A DNA stretch of 64,000 bases, from positions 4,626,008 to 4,690,007 of the forward strand of contig CM035362.1 of assembly GCA_020137815.1 (NCBI GenBank). Reading direction: 5' to 3'. A program made the position numbers and the translations under genes. The first letter of the stretch is position 1, and every line of letters begins with the position of its first letter. This DNA comes from Hormiphora californensis. Its lineage: Eukaryota; Ctenophora; Tentaculata; Cydippida; Pleurobrachiidae. The notes under the pieces are model-generated. The model was not told the DNA's origin. It saw nothing but the letters and a program-made list of their open reading frames with translations, and did not search any database. Positions 29,748 to 45,302 of the stretch are shown here, piece after piece.

Positions 29748-32660
29748 ATGAACAAAACAGGAGGAGTTATTGCACATCTGGAGGAGAAGGAATGTGACGT
29801 GTGTCTTATCCAAGAAACATATCTGAAGGTCACTGACACGGCTAAAATACAGGAAATAAAAGATAATGGCTGGAACATCTTTTCTAGTCCGAGGAATGAG
29901 CGGTCTGGAGGTGGAATTGGAGTCTTATACCGGGATGGAGTGATGGTAAAATTGGCACCGGTGAAGTACAAGTTTAAAACTTTTCAAGTCCAGGAGGTTC
30001 TAATCGGAGGAGAAGAGGATTTACTGAGACTCTGTAACATTTACAGACCCCCATATACTGGAAAGGCAAGATACACAGAGGCAAACTTCCTTGATGAAAT
30101 CAATGATTACTTCTCTGACCTACTAATGAAAACTGGCAACCCCTTAATTATGGGTGACTTCAATTTTCAAGTTCAGGATGAGGAAAATTTCTATGCACGG
30201 AAGCTGCTAGAAATGTTGGATTCTTTCGATTTCATGCAGAATGTTCCAGCAGAACCTACTCATGTTAGAGGAGGAACCCTGGATCTGGTCATTTGTCAAC
30301 GGGATTTGGCTGGTAAGATGAGGAGGCTTAACATCTTTCCTGAAGGAACTTTGTCGGATCATTTCTTGGTAACAGTGGATGTGGAACTTAATACCCCTGG
30401 AAAGGATTTCATTACTCGGAAAAGGATTAACATGTATCGTGACTTCAAGTCTGTGGATGTGGAGGCTTTCAGGAGGGAGTTGCAAGGAGAGTGTCTTGAG
30501 GTTCCAGATGGTGCATCAGTGGAGGATACGCTTGGAATTTATGACAAAGCACTGAATAGTGTCGTGGAACGCCTGGTCCAGATGAAGCGGCGAAAACCAA
30601 TGAAGAACCGGAGACCTTGGAGGGATAGACAAGATGTGAGAGAAGCTCTCAGAAAGAGGAGGCAAGCGGAGAGAGCTTGGGAGAAAAACAAGACCGGTTT
30701 AAACAAGGCACAGTACAAAGACCTCCAGAGGAAATTTAACAAGATTGACAAAGAGGCAAGGATGGAGTTTGTGAAGAAGAATCTAGAGGAGGTTAAGGAT
30801 GACCCAGCGGCTCTCCAGAAGAGACTTGGGCATGTACTGGGGAAGACGGAGACATCGTTACCAAGTGGACCTTCAGATAAGAAATTGGCGGATGAATTTG
30901 CATCATTCTTTAGTGGAAAGATTGAAAAGATCAGGTCGGTTATCCTTGAGGAACAGGAGAGGAATCCGGATGAGGAACCCGTGTCATCGGCGGTACATGG
31001 AGGATGTACGCTTAATCAGTTTGAGGAAATCTCGGTTGGTGGGCTGATCCAGATGGTGAAGGAACTTTCCAGTAAGACGTGTGATTTAGACCCTATCCCT
31101 ACTTGGCTGGTGAAGGACTGTCTCGAGGAGTTAGCGCCAATCCTAACGGAAATTGTAAACAAATCACTGAAGCGGGCATGTGTTCCTGATGCTCTGCAAG
31201 GAGCACTGGTTATGCCTACTATCAAGAACCCGAACGGTGATAAGGACCTGCTGTCGAACTACAGACCGGTATCGAACATAGCGTTTGTTTCAAAGCTACT
31301 GGAAAAGGTTGTCCTCACTCAGTTGAATGGATACCTATGGAAAAATGATCTACTTAACCCCAACCAATCGGGGTATAGAGTTGGGCACAGCTGTGAGACT
31401 CTTCTTGCGGGTATGTTTGATGACCTTCTAAAGGATTTGGACTCTGGAAAAGTTGCTGCACTCATGCTTCTTGACATGAGCGCGGCATTCGACACGGTGG
31501 ACCATCAGGCGCTAATTGGAGTATTAGAGAGGAGATTTGGTGTTACTGGATTGGCGTTGGACTGGTTTAGGAGTTACCTAGGATCGAGGAATTTTCAAGT
31601 GAACATACGAGGAGAACTTTCAGCGGCTATTGCCCTTATCTGTGGGGTTCCACAAGGATCTCTGTTGGGACCGGTTCTTTTTCTACTTTACATTGAGGAA
31701 TTACAGGATATTGCCCGGCCATACGGTTTGAGCATCAAGCTCTATGCTGATGACTCTCAACTATATGTTAGCCTGATACCGACTGATGCGGATGGATGGA
31801 ATGTAACGAAGCAGGCAGTGGAGGAGTGCCTTGGTAACATGAAGAAGTGGATGGTCTCTAACTGGCTAAAGTGTAATGAAGACAAGACAGAGTTTGTCCT
31901 CCTTGGGAAATCTAGCTCTTTGGAAAAGCTCAATTTTGATCCGGTAATAAACTTTGGGGGTACGTCATTAGTACCAATGAAATGCCAAGGACAGACTGGA
32001 AAAACACTAGGAGTACTACTTGATGATCACCTTACGTTGGAGCGTCAGGTAAATAATGTGAAACGACAATGTGGACTGATGCTGAAGAACCTCTGGCAAG
32101 TTAACAAGTGCCTAGACAAGAGTACTAAGATCCTTCTTGTAAAGCAGTTGGTGATATCAAAGATTGACTATTGTAATATCTTGTACTATGGACTGCCACA
32201 ACGAATCCTTCAAAATCTACAGAAGACTCTGAACTCCTGTATACGGTTTGTCTTTAATCTGAATGGTCATCAGGATGATTACATGGAGTATTTCAGAGAG
32301 GCGCACATTCTTCCGATACAGCAGAGATTAACTTTTAAGGCATGCCTGCTGGCTTACAAGATTGTTCGAGGAACTGCCCCTAGGTACTTGTTGGATCTGG
32401 TACCTAGGGATGAGGAATATGGATCACTGAGGATGACGAGGGCTACAACTGTTCCAGACTTTTTCCGGCTAAAATATCCCAAACTGTCAAGTATCAATGC
32501 AAACTCGAAGTTGCGTCGAAGAAGACTTTCGGTGTTTCTTCCTGACGTATGGAATGATCTCCCCCTTGAGCTCAGATCAGTTCATCCTGTTGATCTGTTT
32601 AAGACAAGACTAAAGACAAGGTTATTTCAGGAGGCATTCGGATCTGCTTCAGAGTTGTAA
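29748..32660 (+). CDS. LINE ORF2, endonuclease and reverse transcriptase
   Basis: About 970 residues. The N-terminal part is an AP-type endonuclease (CLIQETYLK, SGGGIGVLYRDG, LIMGDFNFQ, SDHFLVTVDV). The middle is the reverse transcriptase (NYRPVSNIAFVSKLLEKVV, LLDMSAAFDTVDH, GVPQGSLLGPVLFLLYIEEL and catalytic KLYADDSQLYVS). The C-terminus has KIDYCNILYYGLP and WNDLPLELRS. The conserved endonuclease start (IGTLNVHSI) lies just before the first in-frame ATG at 29748; the frame is open from 29640. Translation may therefore start at a non-AUG codon or by coupling or frameshifting from ORF1. Confidence 0.88.
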   Translation: MNKTGGVIAHLEEKECDVCLIQETYLKVTDTAKIQEIKDNGWNIFSSPRNERSGGGIGVLYRDGVMVKLAPVKYKFKTFQVQEVLIGGEEDLLRLCNIYRPPYTGKARYTEANFLDEINDYFSDLLMKTGNPLIMGDFNFQVQDEENFYARKLLEMLDSFDFMQNVPAEPTHVRGGTLDLVICQRDLAGKMRRLNIFPEGTLSDHFLVTVDVELNTPGKDFITRKRINMYRDFKSVDVEAFRRELQGECLEVPDGASVEDTLGIYDKALNSVVERLVQMKRRKPMKNRRPWRDRQDVREALRKRRQAERAWEKNKTGLNKAQYKDLQRKFNKIDKEARMEFVKKNLEEVKDDPAALQKRLGHVLGKTETSLPSGPSDKKLADEFASFFSGKIEKIRSVILEEQERNPDEEPVSSAVHGGCTLNQFEEISVGGLIQMVKELSSKTCDLDPIPTWLVKDCLEELAPILTEIVNKSLKRACVPDALQGALVMPTIKNPNGDKDLLSNYRPVSNIAFVSKLLEKVVLTQLNGYLWKNDLLNPNQSGYRVGHSCETLLAGMFDDLLKDLDSGKVAALMLLDMSAAFDTVDHQALIGVLERRFGVTGLALDWFRSYLGSRNFQVNIRGELSAAIALICGVPQGSLLGPVLFLLYIEELQDIARPYGLSIKLYADDSQLYVSLIPTDADGWNVTKQAVEECLGNMKKWMVSNWLKCNEDKTEFVLLGKSSSLEKLNFDPVINFGGTSLVPMKCQGQTGKTLGVLLDDHLTLERQVNNVKRQCGLMLKNLWQVNKCLDKSTKILLVKQLVISKIDYCNILYYGLPQRILQNLQKTLNSCIRFVFNLNGHQDDYMEYFREAHILPIQQRLTFKACLLAYKIVRGTAPRYLLDLVPRDEEYGSLRMTRATTVPDFFRLKYPKLSSINANSKLRRRRLSVFLPDVWNDLPLELRSVHPVDLFKTRLKTRLFQEAFGSASEL

Positions 32661-33088
32661 TCGGAGGTGTCCTATCCTTCCCCTTTCCCGTGTCGAGCAG
32701 GCAATTCTAGCATAGCAATTCCTTACTATTTCCCTTCCTAGGGCTATTATAGCAGGGGGGCTGCTGATGCAGTTGGGCTGACTTTTGTTTGTAGCATGAG
32801 GGCTGCTGGCTCTGTTTCTTTATCCCGATTTATAGTCTGTTATTTAATTGCAGCTAACAAGTTGTTTTCCAGAAGTTTATGTGTCCCGTTTTTCCTTAGG
32901 CTTTTTTCATTTTTTTGGAGTATATAATCAGTAGATGTGTCTATTTTGTTCTAAGTGAGTCAGGATATTAACAATCTTGGTGTACCGCTCTGAATCTGGG
33001 CAGTGTTGGACTCATGTCAATGATCCAGCCCTGTCTGGACTGAGCGGTATACTAAAAACCCTTTATTATTATTATATTATTATTATTA

Positions 33089-34550
33089 TTAATTGTATCT
33101 TGGCCTTTCGAGTTTGTGTAGAGTTGAGTAGATGAGGTTGCAGACCGGCTGAGAGGGGCCGACGAAAAAGAAGACGAAAAAGAAGACCATACACTCCGTT
33201 TTAAACGTTTTTCTCGATAAAAAACTATGCCTTGTATGTCTAGGCAATAATATCCACCGAAACAAACTCTGTATCGAAATACACACTCTCAAGGACTGCA
33301 TGTTTGAAGGACAGCTAATTTATTTATTTATTGTTTGCATTATTTGTACAGTTTGTTTGACTTTGGTGGTCTGTCGGTTGGTTGATTTGTTGGTCTATTT
33401 ATTTGTCCCGATGTTCTAGCAACTGTTATGATCGTGTTTTGAATGTTCGTGTTATATGTTCGTGTTTTGTATGTCCGTGTTTTGTATGTTCGCGTTTATG
33501 TTCGTGTTTGTTTGTTCGTGTTTTGTTATGCTCGTGTTTTGTATCCGTACCACTTTTGAAAGTGAGCGAGTATGTCAAGCGTAGGCTGTTGGTGCGTGCT
33601 CCATTATTTTACACTATAAAGTGGTATTATATATAAATGATTATATTACATTTACATTTACATACATACTAACCAGGGACGGCGCTGGGCCTTCGGCCCA
33701 GCAAGTCCCTGGGTGTCCGGGGCCAGGGGCGGCAGCCTCGGTCAGGGGGTGTGGGGGGTGAGACCCCCCACAAGCAGGGTCCAGGGGCGCAGCCCCGGCG
33801 GGGGCGTAGGGGGCAGAGCCCCCGCAGGCAGGGTCTAGGGGCTGCAAGCCCCGGTGGGGGTTGAGGGGGCGAAGCCCCCCGAAAATTTCGGACATTTTAG
33901 GCGTATTTAATCGATTTTAAGCGTTTCTGAACTCCTTTTGTCAAAAATGGAAAAAAAGATGAAAGTTTCCTGATCACGAGAAAAAAAATCATCCGCGGGA
34001 CCCTAACCCACTGCAGGCCTTACACCAAAACAACCTTGAGTGCTGAATCAGCACTGCTAACACTCAAGACACCCAGATTTTAACGTTTCCCTTGTTTCAC
34101 CCCTGATGTCCATAGTCGACTCTGGATTTTTTATAATGATGTTCATATGTTAAATTTGGTGACTGGTAGTGTTTACTGACACACGATCTCAAATGACTTT
34201 AATATTGATCATTCTATTAACCTTTCCAAATGACTTTTCAAAGTACATCACAAGAAGATGCGCTTTAGAAAGCGAGTTTTGATCGGGATGATGCTTATTC
34301 ATGAGTTGATCGAGAAACTTTTTAGAAAATGGAGAACCCCGTGAGTACCTTTATTTATTTATTATTATTTAATATTGATCAATGTGGATCATTTTCAAGT
34401 TAAATGTTTTTATTTGGTTTACCTCACCTTCCAATAGCCAACCATCCAGCCTAACCCCCTACCCCTCGGTCTGTTTCCGTATTAATATGCTCGGCTATTC
34501 GCGAGGCCCGCCAAGTTCCATATCCCATCTCACTCTTATGTTTTAGGATT
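33089..34550. other. Intergenic stretch with GC-rich hairpin array
   Basis: From 33672 to 33885 a chain of short G/C palindromes (for example ggggcgcagcccc, gggggcgaagccccccg) alternates with cagggtc units. Downstream sequence (33895-34110) contains gacacccagattttaacgtt, related to 25400-25960. At 34330 a possible 5' UTR exon end (ATGGAGAACCCC, then gtgagt) precedes the F-box gene, with an acceptor tttttag-type (tgttttag) at 34539-34547; joined in that frame it would stop quickly, so it is not coding with the F-box frame. Confidence 0.45.
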
Positions 34551-36314
34551 ATGCAAATAGAAGACATCTCCCCTGAGCCCCCTCCCAAAAAACTTCGACC
34601 AAATGGCTCCCCGTTTGATCAAGTCCCTGGTGAAGTTGTTATGTACATCTTGCACTACCTGGATTCTTCGCAACTTCTTATCTGTCGAGATGTTTCTAAG
34701 ACATGGGCTGTGATATCGAGTGCACTCCTAGACTCACGTAAACCCAGGGTTGTTGGGGATCAGAAGCCCCGCTTTCCAGAGTGGAGCAGAGAAGGAGAGG
34801 TTGAGGGAGAGCCAACGCTTCATCAGTTACCTGATGAGATGCTGTTGCAGATATTTACCTTTTTGGAGCCACCAGATCTGTTTAAGTGTGGGGAAGTCTG
34901 CAGGCTGTGGTATAGTATGTCACGAGAATCTTTGAGGCGGTCAGTCCCGACTTTACGAATCAGCCTAGAGCTGCAGACTCGATTCGCATTGTTTAAGGAG
35001 TCAAAGAGGTGGATGAAATGTCATAAAAAAGACTTCATGGGAGCACTAAATCTGTTCCACGACATACTGGAAGAAGTTGATATACGATTTACTTATAAAA
35101 TTTCGTTCGAACATCTGATCGCTTTGAATAAATGCAAGAACTTGAAACAATTGAACATTGATCACATTGACTCAACACCGGCTTTACGGTTTGCAATTAT
35201 TACATTCCTGTCTGAAGTAAATATTGATATAATTTTGGCGAAACCCCCGAGGAAAAACTTCCCCCCTCTTGAAAACATTTTCAGGCTAAGAATAGAATTT
35301 GAATTGAAGAATGGAGATCTCGCTGCAAAAGCTTTCCAAAGGATTCCTTTACGTGAACTATGTTTTGAACTTTTTGGAAAGTCGGATCCAAAGGCGGTAA
35401 TGAGCATTTTGCAAGTCGTTTCTGGCACTCTGGAGGAGCTTAAAATACCTGGGAATTGTCTTGTCGATACTGATGCTCTACCCTGTTTTCATAGCTTGAC
35501 GAGCCTTAAGATTTTTGGTTCTCTGCAAGAGGAACAGCTTCAGAGATTTTTTCTGAAAACACCTAAGTTGACAGACATCGACATAAGATTTTGTGAAGGA
35601 ATTTCAGGGGACTGTATCAGGACTTGTTTAAGGGGAAATTCTGTTCGCCAAATATTATTCCCTGAAAGAGTCAGCCATCCTATTCTCCACTCTCAGACTT
35701 TTGGGTTAGGGCATCCTAGTACTATCCCACAGGTCCTACAGGCTTTTAGTGGCACTCTTGAGAAAGTTCAATTGTCTACCTTTAGCCCCGAAGCACTAGA
35801 CGTACGTGAAGTTCCTCACCTTCCTCTCCTGAAGACTTTTGGTGTTTACTTCTCCAGCTTTTTCTCAGTGGAAAAGATTATCCCCCGTCTGATGAAAAAA
35901 TGTCCACGCCTATACGATTTATCTTTAGACTGTTTGCTGACCTGTGAAGAATCGGGAAATATCGGGATGGAGACAGTCCGGCTGATGCACCGAGTAAGAA
36001 AACTCGTGTGGCCGCTTTCTGGGGAAAATGCAGCGATTCTTTCTTCCTGTAAGAACCTTGAATTTCTTCAGCTGTGTGATGTAAATGTCCAAGACATGGA
36101 AATCGCTCTTCTTATTCATAGCTTAAAACATCTCAAAAAGCTCGACATCTCTTACTGCGAGAAAGTTACTGGGAGTTTTTTAGGTATGATTTCATCCATC
36201 AAGCGGCATTCTCCAACATTGAACATTAGGATTCACAAGGATTTAGACTTGAAGTCACTGGCCTCACTAAAAAGTTTACCGAGATTCATAGTTCTTTCTG
36301 TATCGCTGTATTAG
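34551..36314 (+). CDS. Tandem F-box, leucine-rich-repeat-like protein
   Basis: A single coding exon of 587 residues. Two F-box motifs follow each other: VPGEVVMYILHYLDSSQLLI (about residues 24-60) and LPDEMLLQIFTFLEPPDLFK (about 89-128), each with the hallmark W (KTWAVIS, RLWYSMS). The rest has irregular leucine-rich units such as LKHLKKLDISYCEKVTG and LEELKIPGNCLVD, as in FBXL proteins. F-box proteins link substrates to SKP1-CUL1 ubiquitin ligases. Two F-boxes in one chain are rare. The start at 34551 follows a splice acceptor by two bases; a 5' UTR intron is likely. Start and function are inferred; orthology is unknown to me. Confidence 0.8.
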   Translation: MQIEDISPEPPPKKLRPNGSPFDQVPGEVVMYILHYLDSSQLLICRDVSKTWAVISSALLDSRKPRVVGDQKPRFPEWSREGEVEGEPTLHQLPDEMLLQIFTFLEPPDLFKCGEVCRLWYSMSRESLRRSVPTLRISLELQTRFALFKESKRWMKCHKKDFMGALNLFHDILEEVDIRFTYKISFEHLIALNKCKNLKQLNIDHIDSTPALRFAIITFLSEVNIDIILAKPPRKNFPPLENIFRLRIEFELKNGDLAAKAFQRIPLRELCFELFGKSDPKAVMSILQVVSGTLEELKIPGNCLVDTDALPCFHSLTSLKIFGSLQEEQLQRFFLKTPKLTDIDIRFCEGISGDCIRTCLRGNSVRQILFPERVSHPILHSQTFGLGHPSTIPQVLQAFSGTLEKVQLSTFSPEALDVREVPHLPLLKTFGVYFSSFFSVEKIIPRLMKKCPRLYDLSLDCLLTCEESGNIGMETVRLMHRVRKLVWPLSGENAAILSSCKNLEFLQLCDVNVQDMEIALLIHSLKHLKKLDISYCEKVTGSFLGMISSIKRHSPTLNIRIHKDLDLKSLASLKSLPRFIVLSVSLY

Positions 36315-41191
<4,877 letters not shown>

Positions 41192-41207
41192 TGAGAGCGT
41201 GATGTCA

Positions 41208-41410
41208 TAGCAACATGTGACGTCATAGCAACATGTGACGTCATAGCAACACGTGACGTCATAGCAACACATGTGACGTCATAGCAACACGTGATGTCAT
41301 GGCAACATGTGACGTCATAGAAACATGTGACGTCATAGCAACACATGTGACGTCATGGCAACATGTGACGTCATAGCAACACACGTGACCATGACGTCTT
41401 AGCAACACGT
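41208..41410. repeat. About 18 bp array of CRE-like palindromes after SMAD
   Basis: Starting 17 bp past the SMAD stop: repeated gtgacgtcatagcaacatgt. Eight units keep the exact TGACGTCA palindrome known as the CREB/ATF site; others vary by one base. It would lie in the SMAD 3' UTR or just beyond. Whether it works as an enhancer is unknown. Confidence 0.8.
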
Positions 41411-42583
41411 CACAAAATGGCGGGATCTGAGGTCTCGGTTCTGTTAATTATGATGTCACTATACATAATGTGTGATCTGTGGTGCGGAAGATGGACAATT
41501 ATATATTGATTATATTTCTCTGGTCTCTTAGTGGCATCAGTCATTCGAGGCATAATATTATTAGTTATATTATACAGTAATTAGGTGTAATTATCAACAA
41601 CCTAGGGTTCCAAATCAGACACTTAATATATGTAAATACAATTAGCAGCCTCGATCAATACAGTTTTCTAGCAAAAAGGCGTACCACAAATTAATAGCAA
41701 CAATGGTAACCATGTGGTAACCATATGGTAATTCCCTGGTAATCATGTTGTAACTCCCTGGTAACTATGGTAACCATGTTGTAGTTTCACGGTAACCATG
41801 TTGTAACCATGTAGTTATTTACCCTAGTTACCATGGTAACCAATAACCAAGTAGTAATTCCCTGCACGTTTAACACCACACTTTTTTATCTAACTTATTT
41901 CTTTGCTTCTTTTATTGCCCTTCTGGTGGGGATTGCACAACGGTTTGTGTAATTCAAGATCTGCTTATATATTATTTAGTAGACAAGTTTGGATAGCTTT
42001 TTTATAAGGAAGTTTGTTAGCTTTAGTCCAAAAATGGAGAAAGATAACGTCATGTTCTAACATGTTCAAACATGGGAGTGATAACATGCTTTTTTAGTTA
42101 AATAATAACGTTATTCATGTCACACAGCTTTTGATTATTTTTATTATGTTATTGGATATTATAATATGATTTTGGACTTGGAAATATATTGAGAGAGAGA
42201 GAAAGAGAGAGAGAGAGAGATTCAGAGCAGTTTTATGAATAAAACAGTAGGTTAAATAACGTAAAAAGGTACATACGGTTTTGGAAGATATTTAGTAAGC
42301 TGATTAATTAATTAATGCTAATTAATTAGCTAATTAATTAATTGATTGGTCAAATTAAGCGGTGATTTACCATCTTTTCCCTTCTTTTGCATATGTATAT
42401 TTTTTCTGTGAAAATTTTAGTCGCTTAATAAAAAAACGCGTTTCTTTTCTGTCTCAAATTAATTCAATACTACTACATCATATTCTTAAATCAACAGTGT
42501 TTGCGCAGTGTTTACGCAGTGCATACACAGTGAATAATAATAAATTCACCCAGTCAATTAATCCACCCTCTATCTCTCTAGCA
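41411..42583. other. Intergenic stretch between SMAD and TRIP4
   Basis: A/T-rich, with a cluster of gtaaccatg-type units (41704-41860), a short (GA)n (42191-42220) and taattaatta simple sequence (42302-42350). No gene seen; the TRIP4 promoter should be at its right end. Confidence 0.5.
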
Positions 42584-44827
42584 ATGAAGGATGAAGATGT
42601 AAGATGGTGCACCCTCCAGCTCCGGGCACTAACACTCCAGGACGAACTGAGTGATGAGTTGTCAATGTTGTTAGCACAAATGAGCTGCAGAGAAGACATG
42701 CAGGATTTCATGACTGATCTTTTGGGTGCGTAATATGAGTGAAGATTTCTAGTATTGGGAACGTCTAGATCTAGTGGGCCGGGTATCCAAGTGGGTAGTT
42801 ATAGACTTTATATTCTCCTCTCTCCATTGAACTGACCCAACACCATTACAATCCTGGGTGTGTTCTTCTATCTTATTGCACCCTTTACCATTTCCAGGTG
42901 ACCAGAAATCCAAATCATCTCGCGTCCAAAACTTCCTAACCTCCTGCCTGGAGCGGTTTGGAGCTCACGACTCTGAAACCACCTACAGAAAAGACAAAAC
43001 AGGGGGATCTCAACAAAGTAAAGGGAATAAGAAGAAGAAGAAGCCATCCTCCCAACAAGTAAACAACCAATCAGAAATCTTTATTTAGATCACGTGACTG
43101 GTTATCAGCCAATCAGGGACCAGTATTTACCATCCTCCCAATCAGCAGCAACCCCAGGCGTGGGGTGGTGGAGGGCAGCACCACAAGACGGAGATAGGGA
43201 GTGAGAAACAGAGGAGCAAGAGAAAAACACAGTATATCAAAATAGTGGGTGACAGCCAGTTGGAGAGTGTGCTTCTACCCGGCAGAAATATATGCAGGTA
43301 ATTAATGGGTGATTAGTGGGGTAATTAGTGATTAATTAGTAGGTGATTAGTGGGCAATTAGTGGGCCAGGAGGTGATTAGGAGGTACTTAGTGGGCCTTG
43401 GTTACAGGTTAACAACTAACACCCCCCTCCCCGCCAGATGCCAGGCACAGCGTCACCAACTGGTTAACAACTGCCTCTCATGTGGGCGAGTGGTCTGCGA
43501 ACAAGAGGGAGAGGGTCCCTGTCTGTTTTGTGGGACACTAGTTGCGACCCCAGCTAACACTACAAAGATTCAAAGTAACAGTAAGAAGGGACAGGCTATT
43601 GAGAGGAGACTGAAGGATCAGAAACCTGATGGGTTTAAACCTCTCTTTTTACAGGTGAGTTAATTGCAGGTTAATTACATCTTAATTATTGGTTAATTAC
43701 ATCTAAATTATTGGCAATTACCACAGTGTGCTAACCCTACTTTCTCACCTGTTATTCAGGACGAACAAGATGCCCTACAGAAAGCTATACAACACAAAAA
43801 CAAATTACTTGAATACGATCGGCTGAACATTCATCGTTCAAAGGTGGGTACTTACAAATACACATTGTTTGTTTTGTTCAAACAGGATCGAGAAAGGCAA
43901 ATTTGCAAAATTAAAGTCTTCTGATTTTCACTCTCCCAACACCAACACCGCCCCCTATTTAATATTTAAACACCACCACCCTAAACTCTTAAATTCTAAA
44001 CGCCACCCCCCCCCCTATTTCAGGTGCTGGATGACGAATCAGATTACTTCCAGTCAACTCGCTGGCTAACCTCAAAAGAAAAGAAAGAGGTTGAGAGAAA
44101 GGTGGATGAACGAGCAGAACAACTTCACAAATCCCGACTTCAAACTAGGATCACATTTGATTTCGCAGGCAGGCGGATAGTTGATGACAACCAATCTGGA
44201 TTTGATAAAGCAATGGGTGTCGAGTATGAGAAAGAGAAAGTTGACTCTGGAAATGGGCCGGATTTAGCTGATGAATTTCTACCAGTTTTTATAGATAAAC
44301 CAACCAATCCTAACGCCTTACCACCCCAAAACTATTCAACCCCAAAAACTCAAACTAAAATCAACAAAACTACAATTCGGAACCAAGATAAGGAGTTCCA
44401 GTTGATGAGAGACGAGGGAATGTGCCTTACCATGCACCAACCCTGGGCCTCATTGCTAGTAGCAGGAATCAAGGAACTGGAAGGGAGAAGTTGGTACTCA
44501 GCACATAGAGGAAGATTGTGGATTCACTCAGCCGCTAAGAACCCCAGTACACCAGAGATAACTGCAGTAGAGGAGCAATATAGGGATATAAAGGGGAGGG
44601 ACACTGTGTTTCCAGAGATTTATCCAACTAGTGTGTTGTTAGGGTGTGTGTATGTAGAAGATGTGAGAGAGAGGGGTGAGAGGGATGCCGAGGAGAGTTC
44701 GTCAGATTTTGTGTTTGTGTGTCGCGATGCGAAGACTCTACCTGTTCCTATCAAGTGTAAAGGTCAGCATAAAGTTTGGAGGCTTGACAAGAAACTACAC
44801 GCGGCAGTTTTAAATCAAATGTTTTAA
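42584..44827 (+). CDS. TRIP4: Activating signal cointegrator 1 (TRIP4/ASC-1)
   Basis: Six exons join to about 519 residues: 42584-42725, 42898-43058, 43146-43297, 43438-43654, 43760-43843, 44024-44827. The N-terminus (WCTLQLRALTLQDELSDEL) matches the family's helical start. The zinc-binding module of the C2HC5 type (about 150-200) reads RHQLVNNCLSCGRVVCEQEG then GPCLFCGTLV. VLDDESDYF and the ASCH domain (about 385-519) with MCLTMHQPWASLLVAGIKEL, GRSWYSAHRGRLWIHSAAK and SVLLGCVYVEDV complete it. In animals TRIP4 is part of the ASC-1 complex, which acts in ribosome-associated quality control and as a transcription cofactor. The intron between exons 2 and 3 is a small repeat of a family found elsewhere in this window. 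Confidence 0.92.
43047..43145 (+). mobile_element. Introner-like insertion forming TRIP4 intron 2
   Basis: The whole intron (43059-43145) consists of a copy of a dispersed repeat (gtaaacaaccaatcag, then gatcacgtgactggttatca, ending accagtattt) plus a repeat of the upstream exon bases ccatcctcccaa (43045-43055 and 43130-43141). The donor (caa, then gtaaac) is inside the element; the acceptor (tcag) is next to the duplicated target. Related copies lie at 49682-49744, 49898-50001 and 51042-51150. Confidence 0.65.
43297..43400. repeat. ggtgattag minisatellite after TRIP4 exon 3
   Basis: Units of gtgattagtggg / aattagtgggc start at the donor of exon 3 and run for about 100 bp. Confidence 0.7.
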
Positions 44828-44835
44828 TATTTCGA

Positions 44836-45183
44836 GTGTCGGGTGTAATTGTTTTATATTTCAAACACATTTTGGGTAAATTTGAGTGTTTGACGTTTAG
44901 GATGACTTTACGTGACGCGCGGCCGACATGCCTCTTTCTGCTATACAAAGCGCGCACCAGTTATTGCTGCTCGCTCCTTGGGCGAGACAGGGTGACTGGT
45001 GTTGGGCCGTCTTTTGAAAACAGATGTGATATTCAACTTGTTGATTTGGTTCTGCAGAAAGTGAGAACTTGCCACCCGGTCGAACGATGCATATTTGAGA
45101 GAGATAGAGAGAGTCCTGACCCCTCTACATTTTATGTGGTAAAACTAAAACACATTGGGCCTAAGTATTTAGAATTAGACTGA
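44836..45183 (+). CDS. Hypothetical small protein downstream of TRIP4
   Basis: A 115-residue frame on the + strand beginning 8 bp after the TRIP4 stop, with a later ATG at 44902 giving 93 residues. The second half (IQLVDLVLQKVRTCHPVERC, then KLKHIGPKYLELD) has balanced composition. I do not recognise it. It may be a small gene, an exon, or chance in the TRIP4 3' UTR. Confidence 0.3.
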   Translation: MSGVIVLYFKHILGKFECLTFRMTLRDARPTCLFLLYKARTSYCCSLLGRDRVTGVGPSFENRCDIQLVDLVLQKVRTCHPVERCIFERDRESPDPSTFYVVKLKHIGPKYLELD

Positions 45184-45302
45184 AAAGCAGCTAGCATATA
45201 AATCGTGAAATCGTCGACTCTCAAGCGCCTGCACTAAATGAGATTTTAAAAACACGTCTCGGTTTATTTGGATAGAAATGTCTTGGTGCTGATACAAACT
45301 GA

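Larger units (their letters stand above)
28230..33085 (+). mobile_element. Apparently full-length CR1/L2-group LINE
   Basis: About 4.8 kb with an ORF1 (zinc knuckles), an ORF2 (endonuclease plus reverse transcriptase), a 5' untranslated part of about 200 bp and a 3' untranslated part of about 400 bp ending in tattattatt repeats (about 33062-33088). Neither ORF is interrupted, which suggests recent insertion. The 5' edge is approximate and I could not identify a target duplication. CR1 versus L2 is not resolved. Confidence 0.75.

Noticed and set aside
34324-34335. ATGGAGAACCCC as first coding exon of the F-box gene
   Set aside because: Joined to the acceptor at 34548 it reads to a stop after about nine codons in a different frame, so it can only be a 5' UTR exon.
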